NCBI RefSeq assembly: GCF_963664555.1
Contig: NZ_OY761461.1
Span: 3,224,001 to 3,288,000 of the forward strand
From: Labilibaculum sp.
GTDB lineage: Bacteria; Bacteroidota; Bacteroidia; Bacteroidales; Marinifilaceae
Length of the DNA: 64,000 nt
Direction: 5' to 3'
The translations under genes were made by a program, and so were the position numbers. Position 1 is the stretch's first letter; every line of letters begins with the position of its first letter. The notes below the pieces were generated by a model. That model searched no databases, had not been told where the DNA came from, and was given only the letters and a program-made list of their open reading frames with translations. Below are positions 53,120 to 60,073 of this stretch, in pieces.

Positions 53120-54400
53120 ATGAAATTTAGTCAATATAGTTTTTCCCCCGATATTAAAAGAAATTTAGACGGTTTGGGTTTTAACAGACCAACCGACATT
53201 CAATTCAAAGCCATTCCTCCAATTGTGCGGGGAGAAGATGTGCTTGCCATTGCACAAACCGGAACAGGAAAAACAGCGGCATTTGCGATTCCTATTATCG
53301 ATAAACTGCACAAAGCTAAGAATAACAAAAGCAGTAACGGCATTAAATGTGTCGTAATGGTTCCTACCCGCGAGCTGGCCATTCAAATTACCGAAGTTTT
53401 TCAAAAAATTGGAAAACATACCAAAGTAACCAGTTTTTGTGTGTTCGGAGGTGTTGAACAAGCTCCTCAGATTGCAAGTTTACAAGTTGGAATAGACGTA
53501 TTAATTACAACACCCGGCAGAATGTTCGATTTAACCAGTCAGGGTTTTATTCAGCTTGATAAAGTAGAAACCCTGGTTTTGGATGAAGCCGATCACATGT
53601 TGGATTTGGGTTTTATAAAAGACATACAGGATTTGATTCGTTTTCTTCCAAAGAATCGTCAAACCTTGTTTTTTTCAGCGACAATCACGCCCAAAATTAA
53701 AAAGCTGGCCTATTCTCTGGTTCGAAGTGCAATTCGTATTCAGATATCACCTAAAGATCCTGTATCCAAGAACGTAGAGCATGGAGTTGCCTTTGTGAAA
53801 ATGGATGATAAGCGTTTCTTTTTGGAACGAATGATTAAAGAACATCAGGAAAGCAAAATACTTGTTTTTGTGCGAACCAAAGTAAGAGCGGAACGTGTTC
53901 ACAAAGCCATGGAACGTGTAGGAATAGAAACACAAACCATTCATGGAGACCGCGAACAGGATGATCGTTTGATTGCCTTAAATGCTTTTAAAACAGGAAA
54001 AGTAAAAATCTTGATCGCAACAGATGTAAGTGCCCGCGGTATCGACATTCCTAATGTTGATTATGTGGTAAATTATGACATGCCCGATGTCGCCGAAAAT
54101 TACGTTCACCGTGTGGGTAGAACCGGACGTGGTGTTCAAAAAGGTTTGGCCATTTCTTTCTGCGACCCAACAGATGAAAAACAATTATTAGCTGAAATAG
54201 AAGAGTTCACCGGCACCGAAATTCAGGTAATGGACATATCGAAAGGAGAATACACTGCAACTATCGATTTTTCTGAAGATTACTCGAAAAGCTTAAAAGA
54301 ACTAATGGACGAAGCAGAAGATTTTCTGCAAAATCCGAAAAAGAAAAGTGTGAAAAAGAAAACTCCTGCGAAAAAGGCAGCGAAAAAGAAAAAAAAGTAA
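53120..54400 (+). CDS. DEAD-box RNA helicase, RhlE-like
   Basis: ATP-dependent RNA unwinding enzyme acting in ribosome assembly or RNA decay. The 426 residues hold the Q-motif (GFNRPTDIQFKAIP), motif I AQTGTGKT, PTRELA, TPGRMFD, motif II VLDEADHMLDLG, motif III SATI, and in the second lobe VFVRTKVRAERV, ATDVSARGIDIPNVDYVVNYD and HRVGRTGR. The C-terminus is a lysine/alanine-rich tail (about 402-426) expected to bind RNA. Monocistronic, with its own promoter and terminator. Confidence 0.94.
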   Translation: MKFSQYSFSPDIKRNLDGLGFNRPTDIQFKAIPPIVRGEDVLAIAQTGTGKTAAFAIPIIDKLHKAKNNKSSNGIKCVVMVPTRELAIQITEVFQKIGKHTKVTSFCVFGGVEQAPQIASLQVGIDVLITTPGRMFDLTSQGFIQLDKVETLVLDEADHMLDLGFIKDIQDLIRFLPKNRQTLFFSATITPKIKKLAYSLVRSAIRIQISPKDPVSKNVEHGVAFVKMDDKRFFLERMIKEHQESKILVFVRTKVRAERVHKAMERVGIETQTIHGDREQDDRLIALNAFKTGKVKILIATDVSARGIDIPNVDYVVNYDMPDVAENYVHRVGRTGRGVQKGLAISFCDPTDEKQLLAEIEEFTGTEIQVMDISKGEYTATIDFSEDYSKSLKELMDEAEDFLQNPKKKSVKKKTPAKKAAKKKKK

Positions 54401-54418
54401 GCAATACGAAATAAACAA

Positions 54419-54455
54419 AACCTCAAAACCAAAATGGATTTGAGGTTCTTTTTTT
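54419..54455 (+). terminator. intrinsic terminator after the helicase gene
   Basis: AACCTCAAA pairs with TTTGAGGTT (9 bp); T-run follows. Confidence 0.85.
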
Positions 54456-54556
54456 AAGGATAAACTCTATACCTGACAACAATAAATAGGCCTGATTCTT
54501 TGCATTTCGGCAAAAATCGAAATATATTCGTTCCTCCTAATCTAAATCAATCAACT

Positions 54557-55726
54557 ATGCAATCACTAATATCTCCCGAAAGCAATTTAACCTTGTTTTT
54601 CGTGATAGCCGGAGCTGCTGCTTTTGGTCTCTATTCCGAACACAAAAAATGGTTTGGTAAACTATCCGGAATTTTGGTTACCATGATTTCCATGTCGTTG
54701 CTTGCAATGGCTGGCGTGGTGCCGGTAGCATCAAACCCAACCATTAAAGTAGATGTATACGATATGGTATTCTCCTATTTTATCCCTATTTCTATTCCCA
54801 TGCTGCTGTTCAGTTCCAACATCCTTAAAATTGTAAAAGAAAGTGGGAAGCTACTGGTTGCCTATATTTTGGGTGCTATTGGAATTGTTCTGGGTTGTTT
54901 TATTGCATTTTGGTTAATTGATTTAGGTTCGGATTCAGGAAATACAGCAGGTGTAATTGCTGCCACACTTATTGGTGGAAGTGTTAATTTTATTGCTGCT
55001 GCCGAGATCTTAAATTTCAGTACCAATCCCTTATTTACGGCAACCATTGCTGTTGATAATTTTGTATCGAATTTGTATACACTCTTCCTGTTCCTAACTC
55101 CTTCCCTTTTGTTCTTATCCCGTTTTTTTGTAAAACCAAAGAAAGAAAATGAAGTAGAAGACGCTTCAAAATCCGAAAAAACACAATTCCCGATGAGTTT
55201 GGAACGGATAGCCGTTTCTGTTTTTATTGCAGCATTAATTGCAGGACTGGGAAACCTTCTGTCTCCCTATCTTCAAGACTTACTGCACACCAAACTAAAC
55301 CTTAGCATATTGGTGATTACAGTTTTAGCAGTGCTTGCAGCCAATCTATTCCCCAAAAGACTAAAACCATTGGAAGACACAGCCTTCTCGCTTGGTTTGT
55401 GGATGATGTACATCTTTTTGGCGGTGATTGGTGCAGCCACCAACATGACACAGATATTTAGCATTGGCCCTGCTGTACTGGGATTTTACCTAACCATTAT
55501 GATCTTTCATTTCCTGTTTATGCTCGCTTTGGCCAAACTCTTTAAACTGGATGTTTACGAGGTAGTAATTTCATCGGCAGCAAACATTATGGGACCATCG
55601 GTTGCGGCTCCAATGGCTGCTTCAATGGGACAAAAGAAGCTCGTAACACCCGGAATTCTGGTTGGTATTTTGGGTTACATCATCGGTACCTTTATTGGTG
55701 TTTCCATTGCCTTGTATTTAAGCTAG
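54557..55726 (+). CDS. DUF819 (YjcL-like) membrane protein
   Basis: The 389-residue polytopic protein has about ten helices. MVFSYFIPISIPMLLFSSNILKIVKESGKLL, GNTAGVIAATLIGGSVNFIAAAEIL and ANIMGPSVAAPMAASMGQKKLVTPGILVGILGYIIG are typical of the DUF819 family, whose substrate is unknown but whose inverted-repeat layout is transporter-like. ATG 54557 is chosen over a TTG at 54500, which would add 19 non-conserved residues. Confidence 0.88.
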   Translation: MQSLISPESNLTLFFVIAGAAAFGLYSEHKKWFGKLSGILVTMISMSLLAMAGVVPVASNPTIKVDVYDMVFSYFIPISIPMLLFSSNILKIVKESGKLLVAYILGAIGIVLGCFIAFWLIDLGSDSGNTAGVIAATLIGGSVNFIAAAEILNFSTNPLFTATIAVDNFVSNLYTLFLFLTPSLLFLSRFFVKPKKENEVEDASKSEKTQFPMSLERIAVSVFIAALIAGLGNLLSPYLQDLLHTKLNLSILVITVLAVLAANLFPKRLKPLEDTAFSLGLWMMYIFLAVIGAATNMTQIFSIGPAVLGFYLTIMIFHFLFMLALAKLFKLDVYEVVISSAANIMGPSVAAPMAASMGQKKLVTPGILVGILGYIIGTFIGVSIALYLS

Positions 55727-55747
55727 ATCGAATCAAAAACATAAACT

Positions 55748-55782
55748 AAAAGGCTTTGCACAATTGCAAAGCCTTTTTTTTG
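55748..55782 (+). terminator. intrinsic terminator after the DUF819 gene
   Basis: AAAAGGCTTTGCA and TGCAAAGCCTTTT form a perfect 13-bp stem followed by T-run. Confidence 0.9.
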
Positions 55783-55903
55783 AAAAATGCAGATCAGTTG
55801 ACTTTCAAACAAGTCATAATATAGAAACATTCCATTAGCATAATTAGGTCTTTTATTAAAAAACATCAGTATTTTCATGTTTTAACAAAATCAAATCCTA
55901 AAA

Positions 55904-56437
55904 ATGAAAAAATCCGATATTATTGACCTTGCCCTTAAAATCTTTGGAATCTATGTAATTATTGCAGCACTTCTTTATCTTAAAGACCTGCATTTTATCA
56001 AATCGATGTTCACTCAAAATATTCCAGATTATATGGATTTTGTTGGTTTGGGACTATTCTTGGCAGGAGGAATAATCACTTTTATCATTGGCTATTTATT
56101 AATCTTTAAATCATCAAAAGTCGCGAAGAAAATCTGTAAGGAAGATTTTGACATCAATTTAGCTATCGATCCTAATTACAGTAAAATTCTGGAAATTTCA
56201 TTGGTGATTTTTGGGCTGTACATTCTCATTTTTCATTTTCCATATATCATATCAAGCATTAGTCAGATAATAAGCCACCTAACCAGAGACTTCCCTCAAG
56301 AAAAAGCATCGCTTATCTATGCTATTTGTTCTTTGTTTCAATATCTATTTGGATATCTTTTAGTAACCAATTCCAAAGCCATTTCAGCTTGGATCATTCG
56401 AATCAACAAAAAAAATTTTGGAGAAATTGAAAATTAA
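55904..56437 (+). CDS. small membrane protein of unknown function
   Basis: The 177-residue protein has four predicted helices (about 9-27, 44-67, 98-120, 140-158) arranged as two similar halves: IDLALKIFGIYVIIAALLYL in the first and LEISLVIFGLYILIFHFPYI in the second, each followed by a longer loop and a second helix ending in GYLLxxxS. This suggests an internal duplication. No family recognised. Confidence 0.65.
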   Translation: MKKSDIIDLALKIFGIYVIIAALLYLKDLHFIKSMFTQNIPDYMDFVGLGLFLAGGIITFIIGYLLIFKSSKVAKKICKEDFDINLAIDPNYSKILEISLVIFGLYILIFHFPYIISSISQIISHLTRDFPQEKASLIYAICSLFQYLFGYLLVTNSKAISAWIIRINKKNFGEIEN

Positions 56438-56483
56438 AATGGAATTACAGATTCCATCAATACTTACCGCTTTACACCAAAGA

Positions 56484-56517
56484 AACAACACCGAAGCCCT
56501 CCAGTTTCGGTGTTGTT
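56484..56517 (+). terminator. hairpin after the small membrane protein gene
   Basis: AACAACACCGAA and TTCGGTGTTGTT form a perfect 12-bp stem. The downstream T-run is weak, but position after the stop fits termination. Confidence 0.65.
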
Positions 56518-56600
56518 ATATCTCGCTCACAGCAGAATGTATCGCAGCAAAGAATTACTTCCAGTTCACTTCCTTTTATTGTTCCAAATTGTACATGGAA

Positions 56601-56956
56601 CCTACTTCGCACTAAAGCGAAGAGAACATTTTGATAGCCAAAGTCCTTCCGCTTCTCGCGGATGGTTCTTTAAGCTGCTTGCTAATACCTTCGCAGTAAT
56701 GCGAGCTGGGTTAATGATAAGAATAATACCTTAGCATTGATGTGAAACAAGTGTTTTGATGAGAAAAAGACCTCCGCATTAGAGCGAAAGGAGGTTTACG
56801 TGAGAAAAATAGCCTCCACATTAAAGCGAAAGGAGGTTTACGTAGGAAAAATAGCCTTCGCATTGATGCGGAAGGAGTTTAAGAAGGGAAAAACAGCCTT
56901 CCCTCGCGGACGAAGGACATTCTGAAATAAAAATAAAGCCTTCGCTCCTAACAAGT
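56601..56956. repeat. degenerate hairpin array with 42-bp period
   Basis: CCT(T/C)CGC-like units begin at 56601, 56645, 56688, 56729, 56771, 56813, 56855, 56897 and 56939: spacings of 44, 43, 41, then 42 five times. Each unit has a fold-back arm such as CTTCGC/GCGAAG, CCTCC/GGAGG or CCTTCGCAT/ATGCGGAAGG, followed by an A-rich linker (often AAAAATAG). Sequence differs between units but the pairing is often kept. No unique spacers of CRISPR type. Confidence 0.85.
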
Positions 56957-57091
56957 TCCTATTTCATGTTGGGGAACCTCTCTTATTTATTAAAAACTGA
57001 AGTGCCCACTATCAGTAAGGCTTTCAGTAAAAAACAAAAGTGAAAGCACCATGTTTATTCACAGAAAAACAATTTTTTTTCATTTTATGAT

Positions 57092-57118
57092 ACGTGTGCT
57101 GCCCTTTTTAATTGTCTA
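57092..57118 (+). promoter_or_regulatory. ECF-type promoter motif, copy 1 (before sigma gene)
   Basis: ACGTGTGC, 12 bases, then TTGTCTA, preceded by a T-rich CATTTT tract. The same motif with the same 12-base gap lies before the fecR gene. Likely the site recognised by the sigma factor encoded 72 bases downstream. Confidence 0.5.
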
Positions 57119-57189
57119 TTGCTTAGAAAGAGGTTAAATTCCCCTTTTAAATAAAGTATTGCACGCACAAACCAGTCTATTAGTAATAA

Positions 57190-57765
57190 ATGGAACACGC
57201 ACTAAAAACCCAACAGTTCGAAAACCTGACGGAAACAAGAATAGAACAACTTTTTAAAGAGCACTATTCTGTTTTAACAGCCTATGCCAATAAATTCCTA
57301 TCCGATTTAGATGATTCGAGGGAGGTTGTTCAAGATGTTTTTGTTCATCTCTTCGATAATCGTGAAACCGTAAATATACATACATCAGCCAAGGCACATT
57401 TGTTTACTTCGGTTCGAAATGCCTGCCTAAATACCATCAAACAAAGAAAAAACCATAACACTCATCATGAGAACATTAAATATTTAAGTTCTGGTTTTAG
57501 CTTGCAAGCTGATAAAATTTTAGAACAGACCGAATTGGAATATGCCCTTTTTAAAGCCATTGATGAATTGCCTGAACAATGTCAGCGAATATTTAAGCTG
57601 AACCGAATAGATGGTTTCACCAATCAGGAAATTGCAGATCAGTTAGGAATTTCGAAACGTACAGTCGAAACACAAATCTCGAAAGCTCTAAAAAGCTTAC
57701 GGATAACAATTGGCCCGATGCTGGCATCACTCCTTATTATTTACCTATTCAACGCATTGAAATAA
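57190..57765 (+). CDS. ECF-family RNA polymerase sigma factor
   Basis: The 191-residue protein has region 2 (RIEQLFKEHYSVLTAYANKFLSDLDDSREVVQDVFVHLFDNRE) and region 4 (LPEQCQRIFKLNRIDGFTNQEIADQLGISKRTVETQISKALKSLR). A short hydrophobic C-terminus (about 176-188, GPMLASLLIIYLFNAL) is unusual for a soluble sigma factor and could touch the membrane. The FecR gene follows. Confidence 0.92.
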   Translation: MEHALKTQQFENLTETRIEQLFKEHYSVLTAYANKFLSDLDDSREVVQDVFVHLFDNRETVNIHTSAKAHLFTSVRNACLNTIKQRKNHNTHHENIKYLSSGFSLQADKILEQTELEYALFKAIDELPEQCQRIFKLNRIDGFTNQEIADQLGISKRTVETQISKALKSLRITIGPMLASLLIIYLFNALK

Positions 57766-57790
57766 ATTTTTCATTTTTTTGAATTCAAGT

Positions 57791-57818
57791 ACGTGTGCGG
57801 TCATTCTTATTTGTCTTA
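57791..57818 (+). promoter_or_regulatory. ECF-type promoter motif, copy 2 (before fecR)
   Basis: ACGTGTGC, 12 bases, TTGTCTTA, ending 17 bases before the fecR ATG and again preceded by CATTTTTT. Its presence between sigma and anti-sigma genes fits autoregulation of the anti-sigma factor and downstream genes. Confidence 0.5.
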
Positions 57819-57835
57819 CCATTAGAAACAGCAAA

Positions 57836-58813
57836 ATGAAACAGAACAATCAACATATCGACGAACAGCTTTTAAAAGCCATTTTAGAGGAAACTTCTTC
57901 TGATCAGGACAAGCAGGAATTCCAGAAGTGGATGCAAGCTGATTCTGCAAACAAAGCTACCTTTCTTACAATCCAGAAAATCTGGAATTCGAGCAAAGAA
58001 ATTGAAGTGTTCCAAAAAATTGATGAAGCCGCTGATTGGAAAATCATAAAAGCAAAATCAGGAAAAACAGTTCAACTGAAAAAAGTAAACCTGTTTATGA
58101 GGTATGCGGCCACTGTTCTTGTTTTGCTCTCGCTTAGTTTGGTTTACCTATATCAGACAACACCAGGATTTGGTAAATACGCGCAATGCAAAAGCCTGCA
58201 AAGCAAAAATCAAATTGTGTTGGCTGACGGAACAGAGGTCTTCTTAAACAAGGAAAGTAAAATTATTTATCCTAAATATTTCAATTCAAAAGTACGAAAT
58301 ATTGAGATGGAAGGGGAAGCTTACTTTCAGGTAAAGCCAGATCCTGCCAAACCATTTATAATTAATTCCGGAGATGCAATTATTGAAGTTTTGGGTACCA
58401 GCTTCAATGTTAAAAATAAATTGGACGGAACAACTGTTGTAAGCGTAAACTCCGGCAAAGTTAGTTTGAAAAATCGAAAAACTCAGGAAACAGTTTACCT
58501 AACTAAAGGAGAAAAAGGAGTGATTCAAAAACGAAAAGTAAGCGAATCGAAAAACGAAGAATTAAACTTCAACTCTTGGAAAACCGATGTACTTACATTC
58601 AAGAACACGCCGATGGCAAATGTTTTCGATGATCTTGAGAATTATTACGGTGTAAAAATTACAAACAGGTGTGCCAGACTGGATACTCTTACCTACACCA
58701 ATTCATTTTCGAATGCAACTATCAACAAAGTAATTGATGAATTGGAACTTCTTTTAAAAGTTCATATTACACAAAAAGGAAATCATTTGACCATTTCTGA
58801 TGGTAAAAACTAA
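57836..58813 (+). CDS. FecR-family anti-sigma factor (DUF4974)
   Basis: The 325-residue protein has a cytoplasmic N-terminal part and a membrane helix near residue 87-105 (YAATVLVLLSLSLVYLYQ). The FecR domain reads NQIVLADGTEVFLNKESKIIYPKYF, GEAYFQVKPDPAKPFIINSGDAIIEVLGTSFNV and the C-terminal domain is DUF4974. ATG 57836 is preferred; the frame from a TTG at 57779 would cover the promoter motif. Partner of the sigma factor at 57190. Confidence 0.92.
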   Translation: MKQNNQHIDEQLLKAILEETSSDQDKQEFQKWMQADSANKATFLTIQKIWNSSKEIEVFQKIDEAADWKIIKAKSGKTVQLKKVNLFMRYAATVLVLLSLSLVYLYQTTPGFGKYAQCKSLQSKNQIVLADGTEVFLNKESKIIYPKYFNSKVRNIEMEGEAYFQVKPDPAKPFIINSGDAIIEVLGTSFNVKNKLDGTTVVSVNSGKVSLKNRKTQETVYLTKGEKGVIQKRKVSESKNEELNFNSWKTDVLTFKNTPMANVFDDLENYYGVKITNRCARLDTLTYTNSFSNATINKVIDELELLLKVHITQKGNHLTISDGKN

Positions 58814-58830
58814 ATCGAAATTTTAAAACA

Positions 58831-59364
58831 ATGAGAAACAAAATCGTATTGTTCGCTTTTATCATGCTTGCCGGCATAAGCTTTACAAAAGCACAGAACA
58901 CAGTAATTAAAGCCAATTTACTAAGTCCGTTGGTGCGAACAGGATCATTTTTTGCAGAGCATAAGCTGAACGACAACAGCAGTATCCAATTGGGACTTTT
59001 GTACACAGGCAATTCCTGGGACGACACCAAAGTAAGAGGTTGGGGTATTACTCCTGAATACCGGTTTTATCTTTCAGATTCACCGGCACCAAAGGGATTT
59101 TTTGTAGCTCCTTACGCCCGTTATCTGCATTATAATTTGGAGAATGAAGCAAATGATGAAGCCACCTTAAATGGATTGGGAGCCGGTTTAATTATTGGTC
59201 AGCAGTATATTTTTAAGAAAAGAGTAAGCTTCGAATGGTTTTTTGGTCCAGGCTATACAAGCATTGATGTAGATGCAAAATCCGGAGTCGAAGATGATTT
59301 CGATACCGACACCTGGGATGGCTTTACATTAAGAGCAGGACTGACACTAGGAATTGCTTTCTAG
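58831..59364 (+). CDS. outer-membrane beta-barrel protein, DUF3575-like
   Basis: The 177-residue exported protein has a signal peptide (to about 21, FTKAQ). A small barrel follows with alternating strands: TVIKANLLSPLVRTGSFFAEHKL, SSIQLGLLYTG, GWGITPEYRFYLS, GFFVAPYARYLHY, LGAGLIIGQQYIFKKRVSFEWFFGPGYTS, ending in GLTLGIAF with C-terminal aromatic Phe. Typical of DUF3575 proteins. It follows fecR by 17 bases and is probably part of the sigma-controlled unit. Confidence 0.78.
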   Translation: MRNKIVLFAFIMLAGISFTKAQNTVIKANLLSPLVRTGSFFAEHKLNDNSSIQLGLLYTGNSWDDTKVRGWGITPEYRFYLSDSPAPKGFFVAPYARYLHYNLENEANDEATLNGLGAGLIIGQQYIFKKRVSFEWFFGPGYTSIDVDAKSGVEDDFDTDTWDGFTLRAGLTLGIAF

Positions 59365-59480
59365 AGCCTGAATTCAAAAGGAGAATCAAAAAAATAATTC
59401 TATCAGAAAACCAATTTGTCTTTGTGAATAATTCAAAAAAAAAATTAAATTAGCATATTAATAATTATTAAAATAGAAAA

Positions 59481-59936
59481 ATGAAGAAGCTTTTATTTAT
59501 TGCAATTATCGCATTAGGATTTGGATTTGAATCACAAGCTCAAACCGTAGAGTACAAGGTTATTACTTCTGTAGAATCAATTGTTCCTATGGGAATTGGA
59601 CGTTCCCGGTTAATTGAAGAAAAAGACGCCATTGATGCAGAAGCGTTTACAACAGAAAGAACCGATGGTAAAAAAAGTGATCAAGGTGATGTAAAACGTT
59701 CTGATGCAAAAGTGTCTAAATTTGCTGAAACAAAATTATTGAACTTTTATAGTATAGCCGGTATCAATTTCCAAAACATTGCTTCAAACGATGCATTAAC
59801 ATCATCGAAAATAAACAAGCTAAGTGCTGAAGGTTGGGAACTTGCTTTTGTAACCAGTGGTGTTGAAAGTGACAGCGGTAAAGGGGATGGAAAAGGAATC
59901 TACATTACCAGATATATATTTAAAAGAGTTAATTAA
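59481..59936 (+). CDS. small exported protein of unknown function
   Basis: The 151-residue protein has a signal peptide (to about 20, GFESQA). The mature domain is VEYKVITSVESIVPMGIGRSRLIEE..., a charged middle (about 55-80, rich in Asp/Lys/Ser), and a conserved-looking end INKLSAEGWELAFVTSGVESD...YITRYIFKR. This last segment resembles the DUF4177-like fold (lN..g.eGWel...) seen in small secreted proteins. Function unknown. Confidence 0.65.
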   Translation: MKKLLFIAIIALGFGFESQAQTVEYKVITSVESIVPMGIGRSRLIEEKDAIDAEAFTTERTDGKKSDQGDVKRSDAKVSKFAETKLLNFYSIAGINFQNIASNDALTSSKINKLSAEGWELAFVTSGVESDSGKGDGKGIYITRYIFKRVN

Positions 59937-59990
59937 TTTTCAACAATAAGTTTACGAACTGCTCCTTTTCGGAGTTCTGTAAAACTATAA

Positions 59991-60018
59991 AAGGAAGCCT
60001 TCGGGCTTCCCTTTGTTG
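59991..60018 (+). terminator. terminator after the small exported protein
   Basis: GGAAGCC-TTCG-GGCTTCC with flanking A/T pairs, a stable UUCG-type tetraloop hairpin. A second, imperfect hairpin (TTTAC...GTAAA, about 59951-59984) precedes it. Confidence 0.8.
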
Positions 60019-60043
60019 TTTATAATAACATATTGTAAATTTG
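60012..60043 (+). promoter_or_regulatory. Bacteroidetes housekeeping promoter for the TonB-dependent receptor
   Basis: TTTG (60012-60015), a 20-base spacer, then TAAATTTG (60036-60043): both -33 and -7 elements with proper spacing. The ATG is 31 bases downstream. The receptor therefore seems to have its own housekeeping promoter separate from the ECF module. Confidence 0.65.
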
Positions 60044-60073
60044 ACAAATATTTATTTTGAACAGACACTCTTC

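Larger units (their letters stand above)
56438..57189. other. 750-base intergenic region
   Basis: No gene is supported. It holds the hairpin at 56484, the 42-bp-period array (56601-56956), a featureless stretch to about 57060, and the first ECF-type promoter motif (57092-57118). Short ORFs across the array come from the repeats. Confidence 0.7.

Noticed and set aside
56418..56734. short ORFs in the 42-bp array
   Set aside because: Generated by the repeats; no consistent frame or start context.
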